DNA of 64,000 nt. Source: an uncultured Lachnospiraceae bacterium (GTDB lineage Bacteria > Bacillota > Clostridia > Lachnospirales > Lachnospiraceae). The stretch is taken from the NCBI GenBank assembly GCA_947382625.1, contig CANDAG010000007.1:1-64000 (forward strand), given 5' to 3'. Every line of letters begins with the position of its first letter. Position 1 is the stretch's first letter. Below are positions 50,149 through 59,059 of the stretch, piece after piece. Position numbers and translations under genes: made by a program. The notes below the pieces were generated by a model, which searched no databases, had not been told where the DNA came from, and saw nothing but the letters and a program-made list of their open reading frames with translations.

Positions 50149-50183
50149 TATGATCTTAAAATCATGATAGGAGGAAGTAAGGT

Positions 50184-50603
50184 ATGAAGGATTCGAACTG
50201 TGGGTATTGCCAGGGGGGAGAGCTGTTGGCGAAATTCGGCATCAAGATCTGCGATCTGGATGTGAGTCAGCTGATCTTATTTAAGGAGCAGAGCAAGCCG
50301 GGAAGATGTATCGTAGCCTATAAGGATCATGTCAGTGAAATCGTGGACATCAGCGAGGAAGAGAGAAATCGCTTTTTTGCGGATGTGACCAGAGCGGCTA
50401 AGGCGATCCATAAGGCCTTTTCACCGGACAAGCTCAATTATGGCGCTTACGGAGACACGGGCTGCCATCTGCATATGCACCTGGTTCCCAAGTATAAGGA
50501 TCAGGATGAATGGGGCGGCGTATTCCAGATGAACCCTGATAAGAAGTACTTAAGCGAAGGGGAATATGAAGAGATGATCGAAAAAATACGGGAATGCCTG
50601 TAA
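50184..50603 (+). CDS. HIT-family nucleotide hydrolase/transferase
   Basis: This 139-residue protein has the histidine triad HLHMHLVPK (about 98-106), the active site for hydrolysis of nucleoside phosphoramidates or dinucleoside polyphosphates. The N terminus CGYCQGGELLAKFGIKICDL includes a possible Cys-x-x-Cys zinc site. It is a single gene, with AGGAGG before ATG, followed by a terminator at 50642-50671. Confidence 0.88.
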   Translation: MKDSNCGYCQGGELLAKFGIKICDLDVSQLILFKEQSKPGRCIVAYKDHVSEIVDISEEERNRFFADVTRAAKAIHKAFSPDKLNYGAYGDTGCHLHMHLVPKYKDQDEWGGVFQMNPDKKYLSEGEYEEMIEKIRECL

Positions 50604-50604
50604 A

Positions 50605-50641
50605 ATCAAACGCCGATCCGCGAAGCGTATCGGCTTATTGA
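50605..50641 (-). repeat. Palindromic repeat family 2, copy 1
   Basis: On the minus strand: arm TCAATAAGC, 19-nt palindromic core (CGAT-CGC..GCG-ATCG), arm GCGTTTGAT. The arms are identical to copies 2 and 3, while the core sequence differs but stays self-complementary, so structure is conserved over sequence. Confidence 0.75.
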
Positions 50642-50671
50642 CAAAGGAGTTGGCGGTTGCCAGCTCCTTTT
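50642..50671 (+). terminator. Terminator after the HIT gene
   Basis: AAAGGAGTTGGC, loop, GCCAGCTCCTTTT forms a stem with a T tail, between repeat copies 1 and 2. Confidence 0.7.
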
Positions 50672-50674
50672 CTG

Positions 50675-50749
50675 GATCAATAAGCTGTCTCGCGGAGCGT
50701 GTCAGCGTTTGATCAATAAGCTGTCTCGCGGAGCGTGTCAGCGTTTGAT
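50675..50749 (+). repeat. Palindromic repeat family 2, two tandem copies
   Basis: Two identical 36-nt units, starting at 50675 and 50711, each GATCAATAAGC, core TGTCTCGCGGAGCGTGTCA, GCGTTT, and sharing the GAT at their junction. They lie between the convergent HIT and aldehyde dehydrogenase genes. Confidence 0.85.
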
Positions 50750-50768
50750 ATTCTGCAACGCGGGCTTT

Positions 50769-52145
50769 TTAGAGAAACAGCTTCAGCATCCGGGATTTTA
50801 ACTGGCTGTAGGGCTGGTAACGCACCGGCAGATCCATCCAGGTTTTCTTGTCTACGATGCTGCGGGTATGGCTGAATTCCAAAAATCCGTCCTTTCCGTG
50901 ATAACAGCCTATACCGCTTTCCCCTACGCCTCCGAAGGGCATGGCGGCGCTTGCAAGATGGATGACGGTATCGTTGATGCAGCCGCCTCCGAAGCGGCAG
51001 CGGGACAGGACCTTTTTCTGTACGGCCTTATCCTCACTGAACAGATACAGGGCCAGGGGATGGGGATGGCTTTCCACACAGCAGATGGCCTGCCCCAGGG
51101 AGCGGAAGGAGAGTATGGGAAGGATGGGGCCGAAGATTTCCTCCTGCATGACGGCATCGCTCCAGGTGACATTGGCCATGACCGAAGGTGCAATGCGCAG
51201 GGTGTCCTCCTCATATTCTCCGCCAAAGACCAGCTTCTTAGGATCGATCAGTCCCAGGATACGCCGGAAATGCCGCTGATTGATGATTTTGCCGTAGTCA
51301 GGATTTTCCAGGGGACGCGGGCCAAACTGGCGGATGATCTCCTTTTTGATGGCAGAGATCAGCGCCTCCTGAATATCCTCATGGCAGAGGATGTAGTCCG
51401 GCGCCACACAGGTCTGGCCGCAGTTCAGATATTTTCCGAAGACGATCCGTTTGGCCGCAAGAGAGATCCGCGCGCTTTTGTCCACGATACAGGGGCTTTT
51501 GCCTCCTAACTCTAAGGTAACAGGGGTCAGATGCTCTGCGGCGGCAGAAAGCACCTGGCGTCCTACGGTACTGCCGCCGGTAAAAAAGATCTTGTCGAAG
51601 CGTTGGTGAAGGAGGGCCTGATTTTCGGCCCTGCCGCCGGTGACAACGGCAACATATGCAGGAGAGAAGCTTTCTCCCAGCATTTTCTGCAGCACAGAGG
51701 AGGTGGCCGGTGCATAGGCGCTTGGCTTGACAATGGCAGTGTTGCCGGCGGCAAGGGCATCGATCAGGGGATCTAAGGTTAAAAGCACCGGGTAATTCCA
51801 GGGACTCATGATCAGTACTGTGCCGTAAGGAGAGGGGGAGCGGAAGCTGCGGGCTGCAAACTGAGCAGGGGGCGTGAAAACGGTTTTATCCCGCATCAGA
51901 GTGCGTAAATGCCGGAGCATCCAGTCGAGCTCAGAGAGCACTAAGCCGATCTCACACATATAGCTTTCGGTTTCGCTTTTTCCAAGGTCTGTATGAAGAG
52001 CCCCGCAGAGCTCCCTTTGATAGCGAAGAATGGTATCTTTCAGAGTTGTCAGGGCCTGGCGGCGGCTTCTGAAGGATAAGGTGGCGCCGGAAGCGAAGTA
52101 ACGGCGCTGGTTTTTGAGGAGCTGTTTTAACTGGGATTCATTCAT
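50769..52145 (-). CDS. Aldehyde dehydrogenase, class 3-like
   Basis: This 458-residue NAD(P)-dependent enzyme oxidises aldehydes to acids. It has no N-terminal extension. NAD loop FFTGGSTVGRQV (about 185-196), general base Glu in LELGGKSP (about 209-216), catalytic Cys in LNCGQTCVAPDY (about 240-251), and GGCINDTVIHLAS near the end match class 3 (coniferyl/fatty aldehyde type, as in B. subtilis YwdH). It is a single gene facing the HIT gene. The physiological substrate is not known. Confidence 0.92.
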   Translation of the reverse strand: MNESQLKQLLKNQRRYFASGATLSFRSRRQALTTLKDTILRYQRELCGALHTDLGKSETESYMCEIGLVLSELDWMLRHLRTLMRDKTVFTPPAQFAARSFRSPSPYGTVLIMSPWNYPVLLTLDPLIDALAAGNTAIVKPSAYAPATSSVLQKMLGESFSPAYVAVVTGGRAENQALLHQRFDKIFFTGGSTVGRQVLSAAAEHLTPVTLELGGKSPCIVDKSARISLAAKRIVFGKYLNCGQTCVAPDYILCHEDIQEALISAIKKEIIRQFGPRPLENPDYGKIINQRHFRRILGLIDPKKLVFGGEYEEDTLRIAPSVMANVTWSDAVMQEEIFGPILPILSFRSLGQAICCVESHPHPLALYLFSEDKAVQKKVLSRCRFGGGCINDTVIHLASAAMPFGGVGESGIGCYHGKDGFLEFSHTRSIVDKKTWMDLPVRYQPYSQLKSRMLKLFL

Positions 52146-52526
52146 ATTGGTTTCCTCCGATCCTGGATGGCTGCAAAAAGAAGCTGAAAAGCAGTTTATA
52201 AAATTGCTTCAATTGCGTAAATATCTCATTAAACTTCCTGTAAAGCATGTTCAGTGATCCGGACAGGTCCCCGCTCTCTGAAACGGGGATATACCGGAAC
52301 CTGAGTGCTTTTGATATAAATTTTATCACATCATAACAGGGATTTCTATCATATATCGGTTTGAGCGGTTACGGGTTCAGCGGGTGATTCCTGCTGTTTA
52401 GTACTATAGTTCTAACGAAATTTCTTTCTGACCTATAATGGGTGGCTGATGCCTGAAAGCAAAAGATCCTGTGGGAGGGGGAGGAACAGATCAGGGCATA
52501 ATAACGAAGAAAAAGAGGAAAAAAAG
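52146..52526. other. Intergenic region between the aldehyde dehydrogenase and the LytTR regulator
   Basis: No convincing gene was found in these 381 nt. A hairpin CCGG..CCCCG / CGGGG..CCGG (about 52258-52298) has no T tail. A TATAAT at 52434-52439 is the likely -10 for the LytTR regulator; the region 17 nt upstream has no consensus -35, so the promoter may need an activator. Confidence 0.5.
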
Positions 52527-53231
52527 TTGCGTATAGCTGTATGCGATGATGTTCCCGCATATGTGGAACAGTTAAAGAAATATATTGAAAGGTGGTCAGT
52601 AAGGAGAGGGTTCCCTGTCCAGCTGGCCGCCTTTCCTAATGGGGAGGAGGTACTGTTTGCACTGGAAACAGAGGGAGACTTTACCGCTGTTTTTATGGAT
52701 ATCCATTTATATGGCATGAACGGCATGGATGCAGCTGTCAGGATCAGAGAACAGAACCCTCAGGTGAGTATCGTTTTTGTATCCCAGTACTGGGAATGCT
52801 TCCGTGAGATGTCCCGGGTTTATCCGTTTCAGTATATTGAAAAGCCGGTAGCCAGACAAAAGGTGTCTGAGGCGTTGGATAAGATTTTAGAGGAGCAAAG
52901 GGTTTCCTACGAGACCTTTGAGTTCCGGTACAAGCGGAGAACCTACAACATCAGTCTTTGGCAGGTGCTCTATTTTGTCAGTGACAGGCGCAGGATCAGG
53001 CTTCTTCTGGAGGACGGAAGGGAGCTGGTATTTTATGAAAAGATGGATGTGCTGGAGGAGCGGCTTTCTGTTTATAATCACTATTTTCTCAGGATACATC
53101 AATCCTATCTGGTAAATCAGAGGCAGATCGAGCAGTATTTTTCCGATCAGGTAAGGCTGCGCAACGGAGAAATACTTCCCATCAGCCGGGAGAAAAGAAA
53201 TCAGGTCCGGAAATTTTGTATGGGCCTGTAA
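52527..53231 (+). CDS. Orphan LytTR-family response regulator
   Basis: This 234-residue regulator has a receiver domain (MRIAVCDDVPAYVEQ, phospho-acceptor Asp in AVFMDIHLYG, Lys in YIEKPV) and a LytTR DNA-binding domain (FEFRYKRRTYNISLWQVLYF through HYFLRIHQSYLVNQRQIEQY). Start is set at TTG 52527, 8 nt after AGAGG, which gives the normal receiver head; the frame runs back to 52449 but adds an odd basic segment. No kinase is adjacent. LytTR regulators often control bacteriocin, virulence or polysaccharide genes; the polysaccharide operon begins 1.4 kb downstream. Confidence 0.88.
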   Translation: MRIAVCDDVPAYVEQLKKYIERWSVRRGFPVQLAAFPNGEEVLFALETEGDFTAVFMDIHLYGMNGMDAAVRIREQNPQVSIVFVSQYWECFREMSRVYPFQYIEKPVARQKVSEALDKILEEQRVSYETFEFRYKRRTYNISLWQVLYFVSDRRRIRLLLEDGRELVFYEKMDVLEERLSVYNHYFLRIHQSYLVNQRQIEQYFSDQVRLRNGEILPISREKRNQVRKFCMGL

Positions 53232-53378
53232 AGGAAATGGCAGAAAGTTACCCCTAAGAGTGCAGATTGTTACATCGAAGTCCAAAAACAAAAATGGTGT
53301 CTATAATACAAAAAGGACGGAAGAAATCTTTTTCACATCTATCCTCAGGCGGGGAATGCTCTGCCTGTTGTCCCCCAC

Positions 53379-53412
53379 ATAACAGCCCGGTGAAAGCCGG
53401 GCTGTTATTCTT
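53379..53412. terminator. Terminator between the LytTR and acyltransferase genes
   Basis: ATAACAGCCCGG (53379-53390) pairs with CCGGGCTGTTAT (53397-53408) around TGAAAG, followed by TCTTG. The T tail is short. Confidence 0.65.
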
Positions 53413-53489
53413 GATATCATAAGGATGTCTGGCGAAGCTTGGCATCCGTTGATCAATAAGCTGTCTCGCGCAGCGTGACAGCGTTTGAT
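53413..53489 (+). repeat. Palindromic repeat family 2, variant plus regular copy
   Basis: A regular copy at 53451-53489 (arms TCAATAAGC and GCGTTTGAT, core TGTCTCGCGCAGCGTGACA) differs from the 50675 copies by changes that improve pairing. Immediately before it, 53413-53454 is a diverged copy with arms TCATAAG and CGTTGATC and the core GATGTCTGGCGAAGCTTGGC. Confidence 0.75.
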
Positions 53490-53491
53490 CG

Positions 53492-54472
53492 TCAGAGTCT
53501 GATGAGCTCCCGGGCAACCGGAATTTTGGACATCACATAGCTGATAAGCAGGGAAATCAGAGTGAGTCCCAGCCAGAGCAAAAGAACTGAGATGGTTCCG
53601 GCAGGGGTGAAAAGTGTGTTCAGTACAAAAAGCAGAATAGGGTGCAGGATAAAAACGCCCATTGTCAGACTGCTAAAACGGCTGATCCATATCTCGTGGG
53701 AAGCCCTGAGGGGAAGCCGTAGCAGAAAAGTGAACAGCAGGCAATACCAGACAATGGAAAAAAGGTTATCATAAAAATATTCCGCAAGACGGCTATGGAT
53801 GAGATAGAGTCCAACCTTTTTTTCCGCAAGGTTGTTGATCAGAGTAAAGGCCAGCAGAAGCATTCCGTGTGTGCGGAGGGAAAAACGCTGTATTTCCTTA
53901 GCCCGGGAGGCAAACAGCCCGCCTGAAAGAAAATAGAACAGCCAGGTCCACAGGCGCAGGGGCTGAGGGATAAACATACTTAAGGGATAGCCTTTGATCA
54001 TGGAGAGAGTGCTGATACAAAGACAGGCGCCCATAAAGATCAGACAGGCGATCCGGTGATAATGCTTTTTTTGGAAAAACAGCCTGTGGAGCATGGGAAG
54101 AAGCAGATAGATCATGATGAGGGCTCCGAAAAACCAGAAATGCCATAAATAGCTTTTCTGCAGAAGGCTGTCAAAGACCAGACGGAAGGGATTCATAAGC
54201 TTTTGCCTGAAAATAAGGACAGGGATAGCGATCAGAAGGTTCCAGGAAAACACGATTTTAAAAATACGGACGATCTTGTGAAGCACATAGGAATAATCCA
54301 TCTGTTCCTTTGACAGGAGCAGATAGCCGTTGACCATAAAGAAAAGGGGTACGCCGCAGTCACACAGATAATAAATGGTGTAGTTATTCATACTCACTGC
54401 ATGGAGGCCCACCACACTGATGCAGGCCAGGGATTTGATCAGATCCAGATTGGCGTTTCGTCTGTTATCCAT
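53492..54472 (-). CDS. Membrane acyltransferase 3 family protein
   Basis: This 326-residue protein has about ten membrane helices and the acyltransferase-3 start NANLDLIKSLACISVVGLHA (His in helix 1), with the PLFFMVNGYLLL motif near residue 50. Such proteins O-acetylate or O-succinylate surface polysaccharides, or membrane antibiotics in some cases. Start 54472 follows GTGAGGTGTCCT. It is divergent from the polysaccharide operon and could modify its product, which is an inference from position. Confidence 0.82.
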   Translation of the reverse strand: MDNRRNANLDLIKSLACISVVGLHAVSMNNYTIYYLCDCGVPLFFMVNGYLLLSKEQMDYSYVLHKIVRIFKIVFSWNLLIAIPVLIFRQKLMNPFRLVFDSLLQKSYLWHFWFFGALIMIYLLLPMLHRLFFQKKHYHRIACLIFMGACLCISTLSMIKGYPLSMFIPQPLRLWTWLFYFLSGGLFASRAKEIQRFSLRTHGMLLLAFTLINNLAEKKVGLYLIHSRLAEYFYDNLFSIVWYCLLFTFLLRLPLRASHEIWISRFSSLTMGVFILHPILLFVLNTLFTPAGTISVLLLWLGLTLISLLISYVMSKIPVARELIRL

Positions 54473-54596
54473 AGGACACCTCACAAGATTAATAATATCT
54501 TAAATAAATCTTAAGGTTTCTTAATAATTGTATTTTACAACAGAGAGGAACTCTTTGCAACAGCCGTCTGTGATATTTCCTGTATGCTGCTTTTTG

Positions 54597-54625
54597 TTGA
54601 GATATTCAGATGTGTATGGTACAAT
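54597..54625 (+). promoter_or_regulatory. Promoter of the surface-polysaccharide operon
   Basis: TTGAGA (54597-54602), 17-nt spacer, TACAAT (54620-54625), about 70 nt before the first gene. Confidence 0.65.
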
Positions 54626-54629
54626 GAAA

Positions 54630-54655
54630 CATGCTGAAGCATGCACTACGTAGTG
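54630..54655 (+). repeat. Two adjacent palindromes in the polysaccharide operon leader
   Basis: CATGC-TGAA-GCATG (54630-54643) is followed at once by the perfect palindrome CACTACGTAGTG (54644-54655). They start 5 nt after the -10, so they sit at the transcript start. They could be operator sites or mRNA structure. Confidence 0.5.
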
Positions 54656-54696
54656 TCAGTCAGGCATAAATCCGGCAGGCAGAAAGGAAAGACAGG

Positions 54697-55626
54697 ATGA
54701 AATTACTCAGCGCGATCGTACCCTGTTATAACGAAGAAGAAAATATCGCTGATTTTTATCAGGAGTTTATGAAGAATGAAGCTTTTTTTCATGAAAAAGA
54801 GATAGAGCTGGAGATTTTATTTATTAACGATGGTTCTAAGGACGGTACGGTGGCGGAGGTGAAGAAGCTGGTCGAAAAGGATAAAAGGGTGCATCTTGTC
54901 TCCTTTTCCAGAAATTTCGGAAAGGAAGCCGCCATTTATGCAGGGCTTGAAAAGGCAAAGGGAGATTATGTGGTGTTTATGGATGCCGACCTGCAGGATC
55001 CGCCTTCTATTTTGCCGGAAATGTACGGGTATCTGGAGCAGGGCTATGATTCCGTTGCCACCAGACGGGTGGACCGTAAGGGGGAGCCGCCGGTGCGTTC
55101 CTTTTTTGCACGGATGTTCTACAAGATCATGAGAAAGATATCCAGGACAGAGATCATGGACGGAGCAAGGGACTACCGGCTCATGAGCCGGCCGGTGGTG
55201 GACGCCATTCTTTCCATGCCGGAATACAATCGGTTCAGCAAGGGAATCTTCGGCTGGGTGGGCTTTGAGACGAAATGGCTGGAATTTGATAACATCGAAC
55301 GCAAAAAGGGAGAGACCAAGTGGTCTTTCTGGAAGCTGTTCATTTATTCCATAGACGGGATCACAGCGTTTTCCACAGCGCCTCTGGCGTTTGCGGCTTT
55401 TATGGGAGTGTTCTTTTGTCTGGCGGCCTTTGTGTTCATTATTTTTATCATCGTCAGGAAGCTTTTGTTCGGGGATCCTACCTCGGGATGGCCGTCGCTG
55501 GTGTGTATTATTTCTCTGATCAGCGGCGTACAGCTGTTTTGTCTGGGGATTGTGGGTCAATATCTGGCAAAGACGTATATGGAAGTAAAAAGAAGGCCAA
55601 TCTATCTTATAAAAGAGGAGCTTTAA
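54697..55626 (+). CDS. GtrB/ArnC-like undecaprenyl-phosphate glycosyltransferase (GT2)
   Basis: This 309-residue membrane glycosyltransferase has a GT-A domain (SAIVPCYNEEENI, VFMDADLQDPPS with the DxD-type motif, about residues 1-220) and two C-terminal helices (FAAFMGVFFCLAAFVFIIFII and the GVQLFCLGIVGQYLAK segment). The layout matches GtrB and DPM1-like enzymes that load a sugar on undecaprenyl phosphate. It is the first gene of the operon; the next gene follows without a gap. Confidence 0.9.
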   Translation: MKLLSAIVPCYNEEENIADFYQEFMKNEAFFHEKEIELEILFINDGSKDGTVAEVKKLVEKDKRVHLVSFSRNFGKEAAIYAGLEKAKGDYVVFMDADLQDPPSILPEMYGYLEQGYDSVATRRVDRKGEPPVRSFFARMFYKIMRKISRTEIMDGARDYRLMSRPVVDAILSMPEYNRFSKGIFGWVGFETKWLEFDNIERKKGETKWSFWKLFIYSIDGITAFSTAPLAFAAFMGVFFCLAAFVFIIFIIVRKLLFGDPTSGWPSLVCIISLISGVQLFCLGIVGQYLAKTYMEVKRRPIYLIKEEL

Positions 55627-56406
55627 ATGACAACACCGGACAAGCTGGTAAGCATCATCGTGCCGGTATATAATGCCGGTAATTATATAGAAGAAACCAT
55701 TGCTATGGTGAAGGCACAGACCTACGAGGACTGGGAGCTGATCCTTGTGGATGACTGTTCAAAGGACGAGAGCAAAAAGCGCATTGAGGCCTGTATGTCT
55801 TCGGAGGAGTGCAATGGAGAGACCGGAAGGATCAGGCTTATAACCAAAGAGGAAAATGAGGGTGCGGCACAGGCCAGAAATACAGGGATAGAAGCGGCCA
55901 GGGGAAGGTATATCGCATTTCTGGATGCGGATGATCTGTGGATGCCGGACAAGCTGGAAAAGGAGCTGGCATTCATGAAGGAGAAGCAGGCGGCCTTTGT
56001 ATGCTCGGCTTATGAATTCGGGGACGAGCAGGCAAGGGGAACCGGCAGGATCGTCCATGTTCCGCCTGTCCTTACTTACGAAAAGGCATTATCGAGAACC
56101 GTAATCTTTACCAGCACGGTTCTTTTGGATACAAAGAAAACGGGGCGGGAGATCATCCGGATGCCGAAGGTAAAAAGCGAGGATACCGCCACATGGTGGA
56201 AGCTTTTGCGTGGTGGCTTTACGGCCTATGGACTGGACGAGGTGCTGGCGATTTACAGAAGACCGGCCGGATCCCTTTCCTCCAATAAGCTGGAGGCGGT
56301 GGGGAGGATCTGGAATCTGTACCGGAGGCAGGAAGAGCTTTCTTTGTGGAAAAGCATCTGCAATCTGATCCCGTGGGCGTTCAGGGCGGCCCGTCGGAGA
56401 ATATGA
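55627..56406 (+). CDS. Glycosyltransferase family 2
   Basis: This 259-residue GT-A fold transferase has KLVSIIVPVYNAGNYIEETI at the start, the ILVDDCSKD loop, NTGIEAARGRYIAFLDADD with the DxD motif (about 97-101) and a truncated C terminus with no membrane helix. It begins immediately after the stop of the first gene. It should transfer a sugar in building the repeat unit; acceptor and donor are not predictable. Confidence 0.88.
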   Translation: MTTPDKLVSIIVPVYNAGNYIEETIAMVKAQTYEDWELILVDDCSKDESKKRIEACMSSEECNGETGRIRLITKEENEGAAQARNTGIEAARGRYIAFLDADDLWMPDKLEKELAFMKEKQAAFVCSAYEFGDEQARGTGRIVHVPPVLTYEKALSRTVIFTSTVLLDTKKTGREIIRMPKVKSEDTATWWKLLRGGFTAYGLDEVLAIYRRPAGSLSSNKLEAVGRIWNLYRRQEELSLWKSICNLIPWAFRAARRRI

Positions 56407-56486
56407 GAGATCAAAAAATGCTTCGTAGGATATGAGAGATGAGGGCGGCAGTGCCGGCAGGACTGCTGCAGCTTTGGAGGATAAAG

Positions 56487-57866
56487 GTGAAACGTTTGGA
56501 GTCTGTCAAAAGGGTGATCATATTGTGGCTGAGTGTGGCGGGAGTGCTGCTTCAGGCCGCAGTTTATATTTATCTTTGGTTTGAATATTATTATCCCATC
56601 ATCAATAACTTTAACCGGGGACTTAAATTTGAGAGGAACGGCCATATTGTTGTGGCGGGGCTTTATATTGTGTTCCTGCTTTTTTTTAATAACACCTACG
56701 GAGGCATGAAGGTCGGCTATCTGAAGCCGGTAGACGTGTTTTTATCTCAGTTTTTTTCGCTCCTGTTTGCAAATATAATTACATATTTCCAGCTTTCCCT
56801 GATGAACAACTGGCTGCTTCCGGTGAGGTATCTTCTGATGGCCATGCCTGTGCAGCTGCTGATCGCGGCGCTGTGTACCTATATCAGCAATTTTGTTTAC
56901 CGGAAGGTATTTCCTCCCAGAGAAATGCTGCTGATCCACGGGGAGCGGGAGATTGATGGTATTTTGCAGAAATTTGCAACCCGGAAGGATAAGTATAAGA
57001 TCGCCAGATGCATGGATGTGCGGGAGGGTATTGAAAGGCTGGAGGAGGAGGCATTAAAGGGCTACGGCGCCGTGGTGCTGTGGGATATTCCCACCATGGA
57101 GAGGAATCAGCTGTTAAAGTACTTTTACAGCAGATCCATCCGTGTTTATACCATGCCCAAGATCCCTGATGTGCTGATCAAGGGCTCCGACCAGCTTCAT
57201 CTTTTCGATACCCCTATCTTTCTTACCAGAGAGTATGCCCTGACTGTGGGACAGCGGGCAGCGAAAAGGATGATCGACATTATCTGTGCCCTGATCCTGC
57301 TGGTGCTGGCGTCCCCCTTTATGCTGCTCACAGCGCTTCTGATCAAATGCTATGACAAAGGGCCTGTGTTTTATAAGCAGGTGCGCTGTACCAGGGATGC
57401 CCGGCAATTTGCCATCATTAAGTTCAGGAGTATGAGAGTGGATGCGGAGAAGGATGGCGTGGCAAGACTTGCATCCAAGCATGATGACAGGATCACCCCT
57501 ATCGGGAGATTTATCCGTGCCGTGCGTATCGATGAACTGCCCCAGCTTTTTAACATCCTGAAGGGAGAAATGTCCTTTATCGGTCCAAGGCCGGAGAGAC
57601 CGGAGATCATTGAAAAATATATGCGAGAAATGCCGGAGTTTGCTTTTCGGATGAAGGTTAAGGCGGGGCTGGCAGGCTATGCCCAGGTTTACGGTAAATA
57701 TAATACCACGCCTTACGATAAACTGAAGCTTGATCTGACCTATGTGGAAAATTATTCTGTGTGGCTTGACCTGAAGCTGATGCTGCTTACCCTGAAGATA
57801 TTGATCAAGCCGGAGAGTACGGAGGGGGTTGAGGACACCCAGGTGACGGCTATGAAGGAGCCCTGA
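56487..57866 (+). CDS. Undecaprenyl-phosphate sugar phosphotransferase (WbaP/CpsE type)
   Basis: This 459-residue priming enzyme transfers a sugar phosphate onto undecaprenyl phosphate to start the repeat unit. It has about four N-terminal helices, a nucleotide-binding-like middle domain, then the PglC-type catalytic part: helix MIDIICALILLVLASPFMLL, KGPVFYKQVRCTRD, KFRSMR, DELPQLFNILKGEMSFIGPR and PERPEI. Start GTG 56487 is preferred since TTGGAGGATAAAG precedes it; the frame extends to 56439 without such a site. Confidence 0.9.
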   Translation: MKRLESVKRVIILWLSVAGVLLQAAVYIYLWFEYYYPIINNFNRGLKFERNGHIVVAGLYIVFLLFFNNTYGGMKVGYLKPVDVFLSQFFSLLFANIITYFQLSLMNNWLLPVRYLLMAMPVQLLIAALCTYISNFVYRKVFPPREMLLIHGEREIDGILQKFATRKDKYKIARCMDVREGIERLEEEALKGYGAVVLWDIPTMERNQLLKYFYSRSIRVYTMPKIPDVLIKGSDQLHLFDTPIFLTREYALTVGQRAAKRMIDIICALILLVLASPFMLLTALLIKCYDKGPVFYKQVRCTRDARQFAIIKFRSMRVDAEKDGVARLASKHDDRITPIGRFIRAVRIDELPQLFNILKGEMSFIGPRPERPEIIEKYMREMPEFAFRMKVKAGLAGYAQVYGKYNTTPYDKLKLDLTYVENYSVWLDLKLMLLTLKILIKPESTEGVEDTQVTAMKEP

Positions 57867-57868
57867 AT

Positions 57869-59050
57869 ATGAAGAGAGAATTTGAGGATAAGGAATTGAA
57901 AGGTAAGGAATCCACAAAAATGGAATTCGACGAGGAATATCGGAACAGGGAAATGGATCTGAAAAGGCTGGTGCTTTATTTTCAGAAGAGGATATGGCTG
58001 GTGATCATGCTGGTGATCCTGGGCGCGGTTGCAGGAGGGATCATCTATCAGATGCTGCATTCTATGAAGACGCCGGTGGAGTATCAGGCGGTATCCAAGC
58101 TTTATATCAGCTTCGGGCATGATGAGAGCGGTGAGGTTTACCAGTATTATAATGGCTACACCTGGAATGATCTGCTTGATACGGATCCTATTATGGATCT
58201 GGTGATGGTGCATCTTCCCGGGTACGAAAAGGAGCAGGTGCGGGAATCCACTACAGCGGAAATCTTATCAGATATCCGGCTTCTGACCATAACGGTGAGA
58301 GGGGAGAATGAAAAATTTGTGCGCGAGATCGATCATGCGGTGGAGAACGGTCTGAAGGAGTTTGCAAGGGAAAGCGAGGAGCTGGAGCAGATCAAGGTGA
58401 TCCGTTCCGGTGTGCCGGAGCGGATTTACTGGGATGACAGGACCACCTCAGCCTGCGTTACAGGAGCCGTGATCTTAGGATTCCTCTCGCTTCTGGTGCT
58501 TGGATTTAATTATGCAATGGACGAGGCGGTGTATGTTCAGGAGGATATTGAGAAGAGATACGGCGTCAGGGCGTTAGGGATCCTTACCCGGAGCCAGAAG
58601 GGGTTAGAGCCCTATGCCAGGGAGCTGAAGGCCAATATACGCTATGCGGCAGGAGAAAAAAGGACCGTTGCAGTGGTGGATATGGGAAATCACGCAGATC
58701 TTCGGGGCGGTGAGCTGGAGCGGTTATTGAACCGGGAAATGCTGGAGGTTTTTGGCGGCGGGCACACCGGGGAAGAGGAAGATTTTGGATGGAATTTTGC
58801 GAAGGAAGAGGAAGAGCAGCTTCCGCCGGGAGAGTGGAAGGTAACCGCCTTTGGAGAAAATATACTCTCGGAGGAGGAGTGTCGGAGGATCAGAGAGATC
58901 GGCGGAGTGATCCTTTTGCTTCCCTTTGGGGTGGATGTGGGGCGGAAAACCTCCCGGATCCTCAGCCTTCTTAAGAATCAGGACTGCCCGGTGATGGGAA
59001 TGGTCATCGCCCAGGCAGATGAGGAGTATTTAAATCGGTATTTTGCGTAG
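57869..59050 (+). CDS. Wzz-like chain-length protein with degenerate cytoplasmic kinase-like domain
   Basis: This 393-residue protein has two membrane helices (about 46-66 and 190-212) flanking an extracellular Wzz domain, as in polysaccharide co-polymerases. The cytoplasmic C-terminal domain (about 225-393) has the fold pattern of a tyrosine-autokinase partner but no Walker A: the position reads TVAVVDMGNHADLR instead of a P-loop. It has no Tyr-rich tail. So it probably sets chain length without an active kinase, or relies on a separate kinase gene outside the window. Confidence 0.8.
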   Translation: MKREFEDKELKGKESTKMEFDEEYRNREMDLKRLVLYFQKRIWLVIMLVILGAVAGGIIYQMLHSMKTPVEYQAVSKLYISFGHDESGEVYQYYNGYTWNDLLDTDPIMDLVMVHLPGYEKEQVRESTTAEILSDIRLLTITVRGENEKFVREIDHAVENGLKEFARESEELEQIKVIRSGVPERIYWDDRTTSACVTGAVILGFLSLLVLGFNYAMDEAVYVQEDIEKRYGVRALGILTRSQKGLEPYARELKANIRYAAGEKRTVAVVDMGNHADLRGGELERLLNREMLEVFGGGHTGEEEDFGWNFAKEEEEQLPPGEWKVTAFGENILSEEECRRIREIGGVILLLPFGVDVGRKTSRILSLLKNQDCPVMGMVIAQADEEYLNRYFA

Positions 59051-59059
59051 GACGGGAAT

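Noticed and set aside
50675-50749. Two tandem 36-nt units as a possible CRISPR
   Set aside because: There are no unique spacers; units directly abut and are palindromic, and no cas genes are present.
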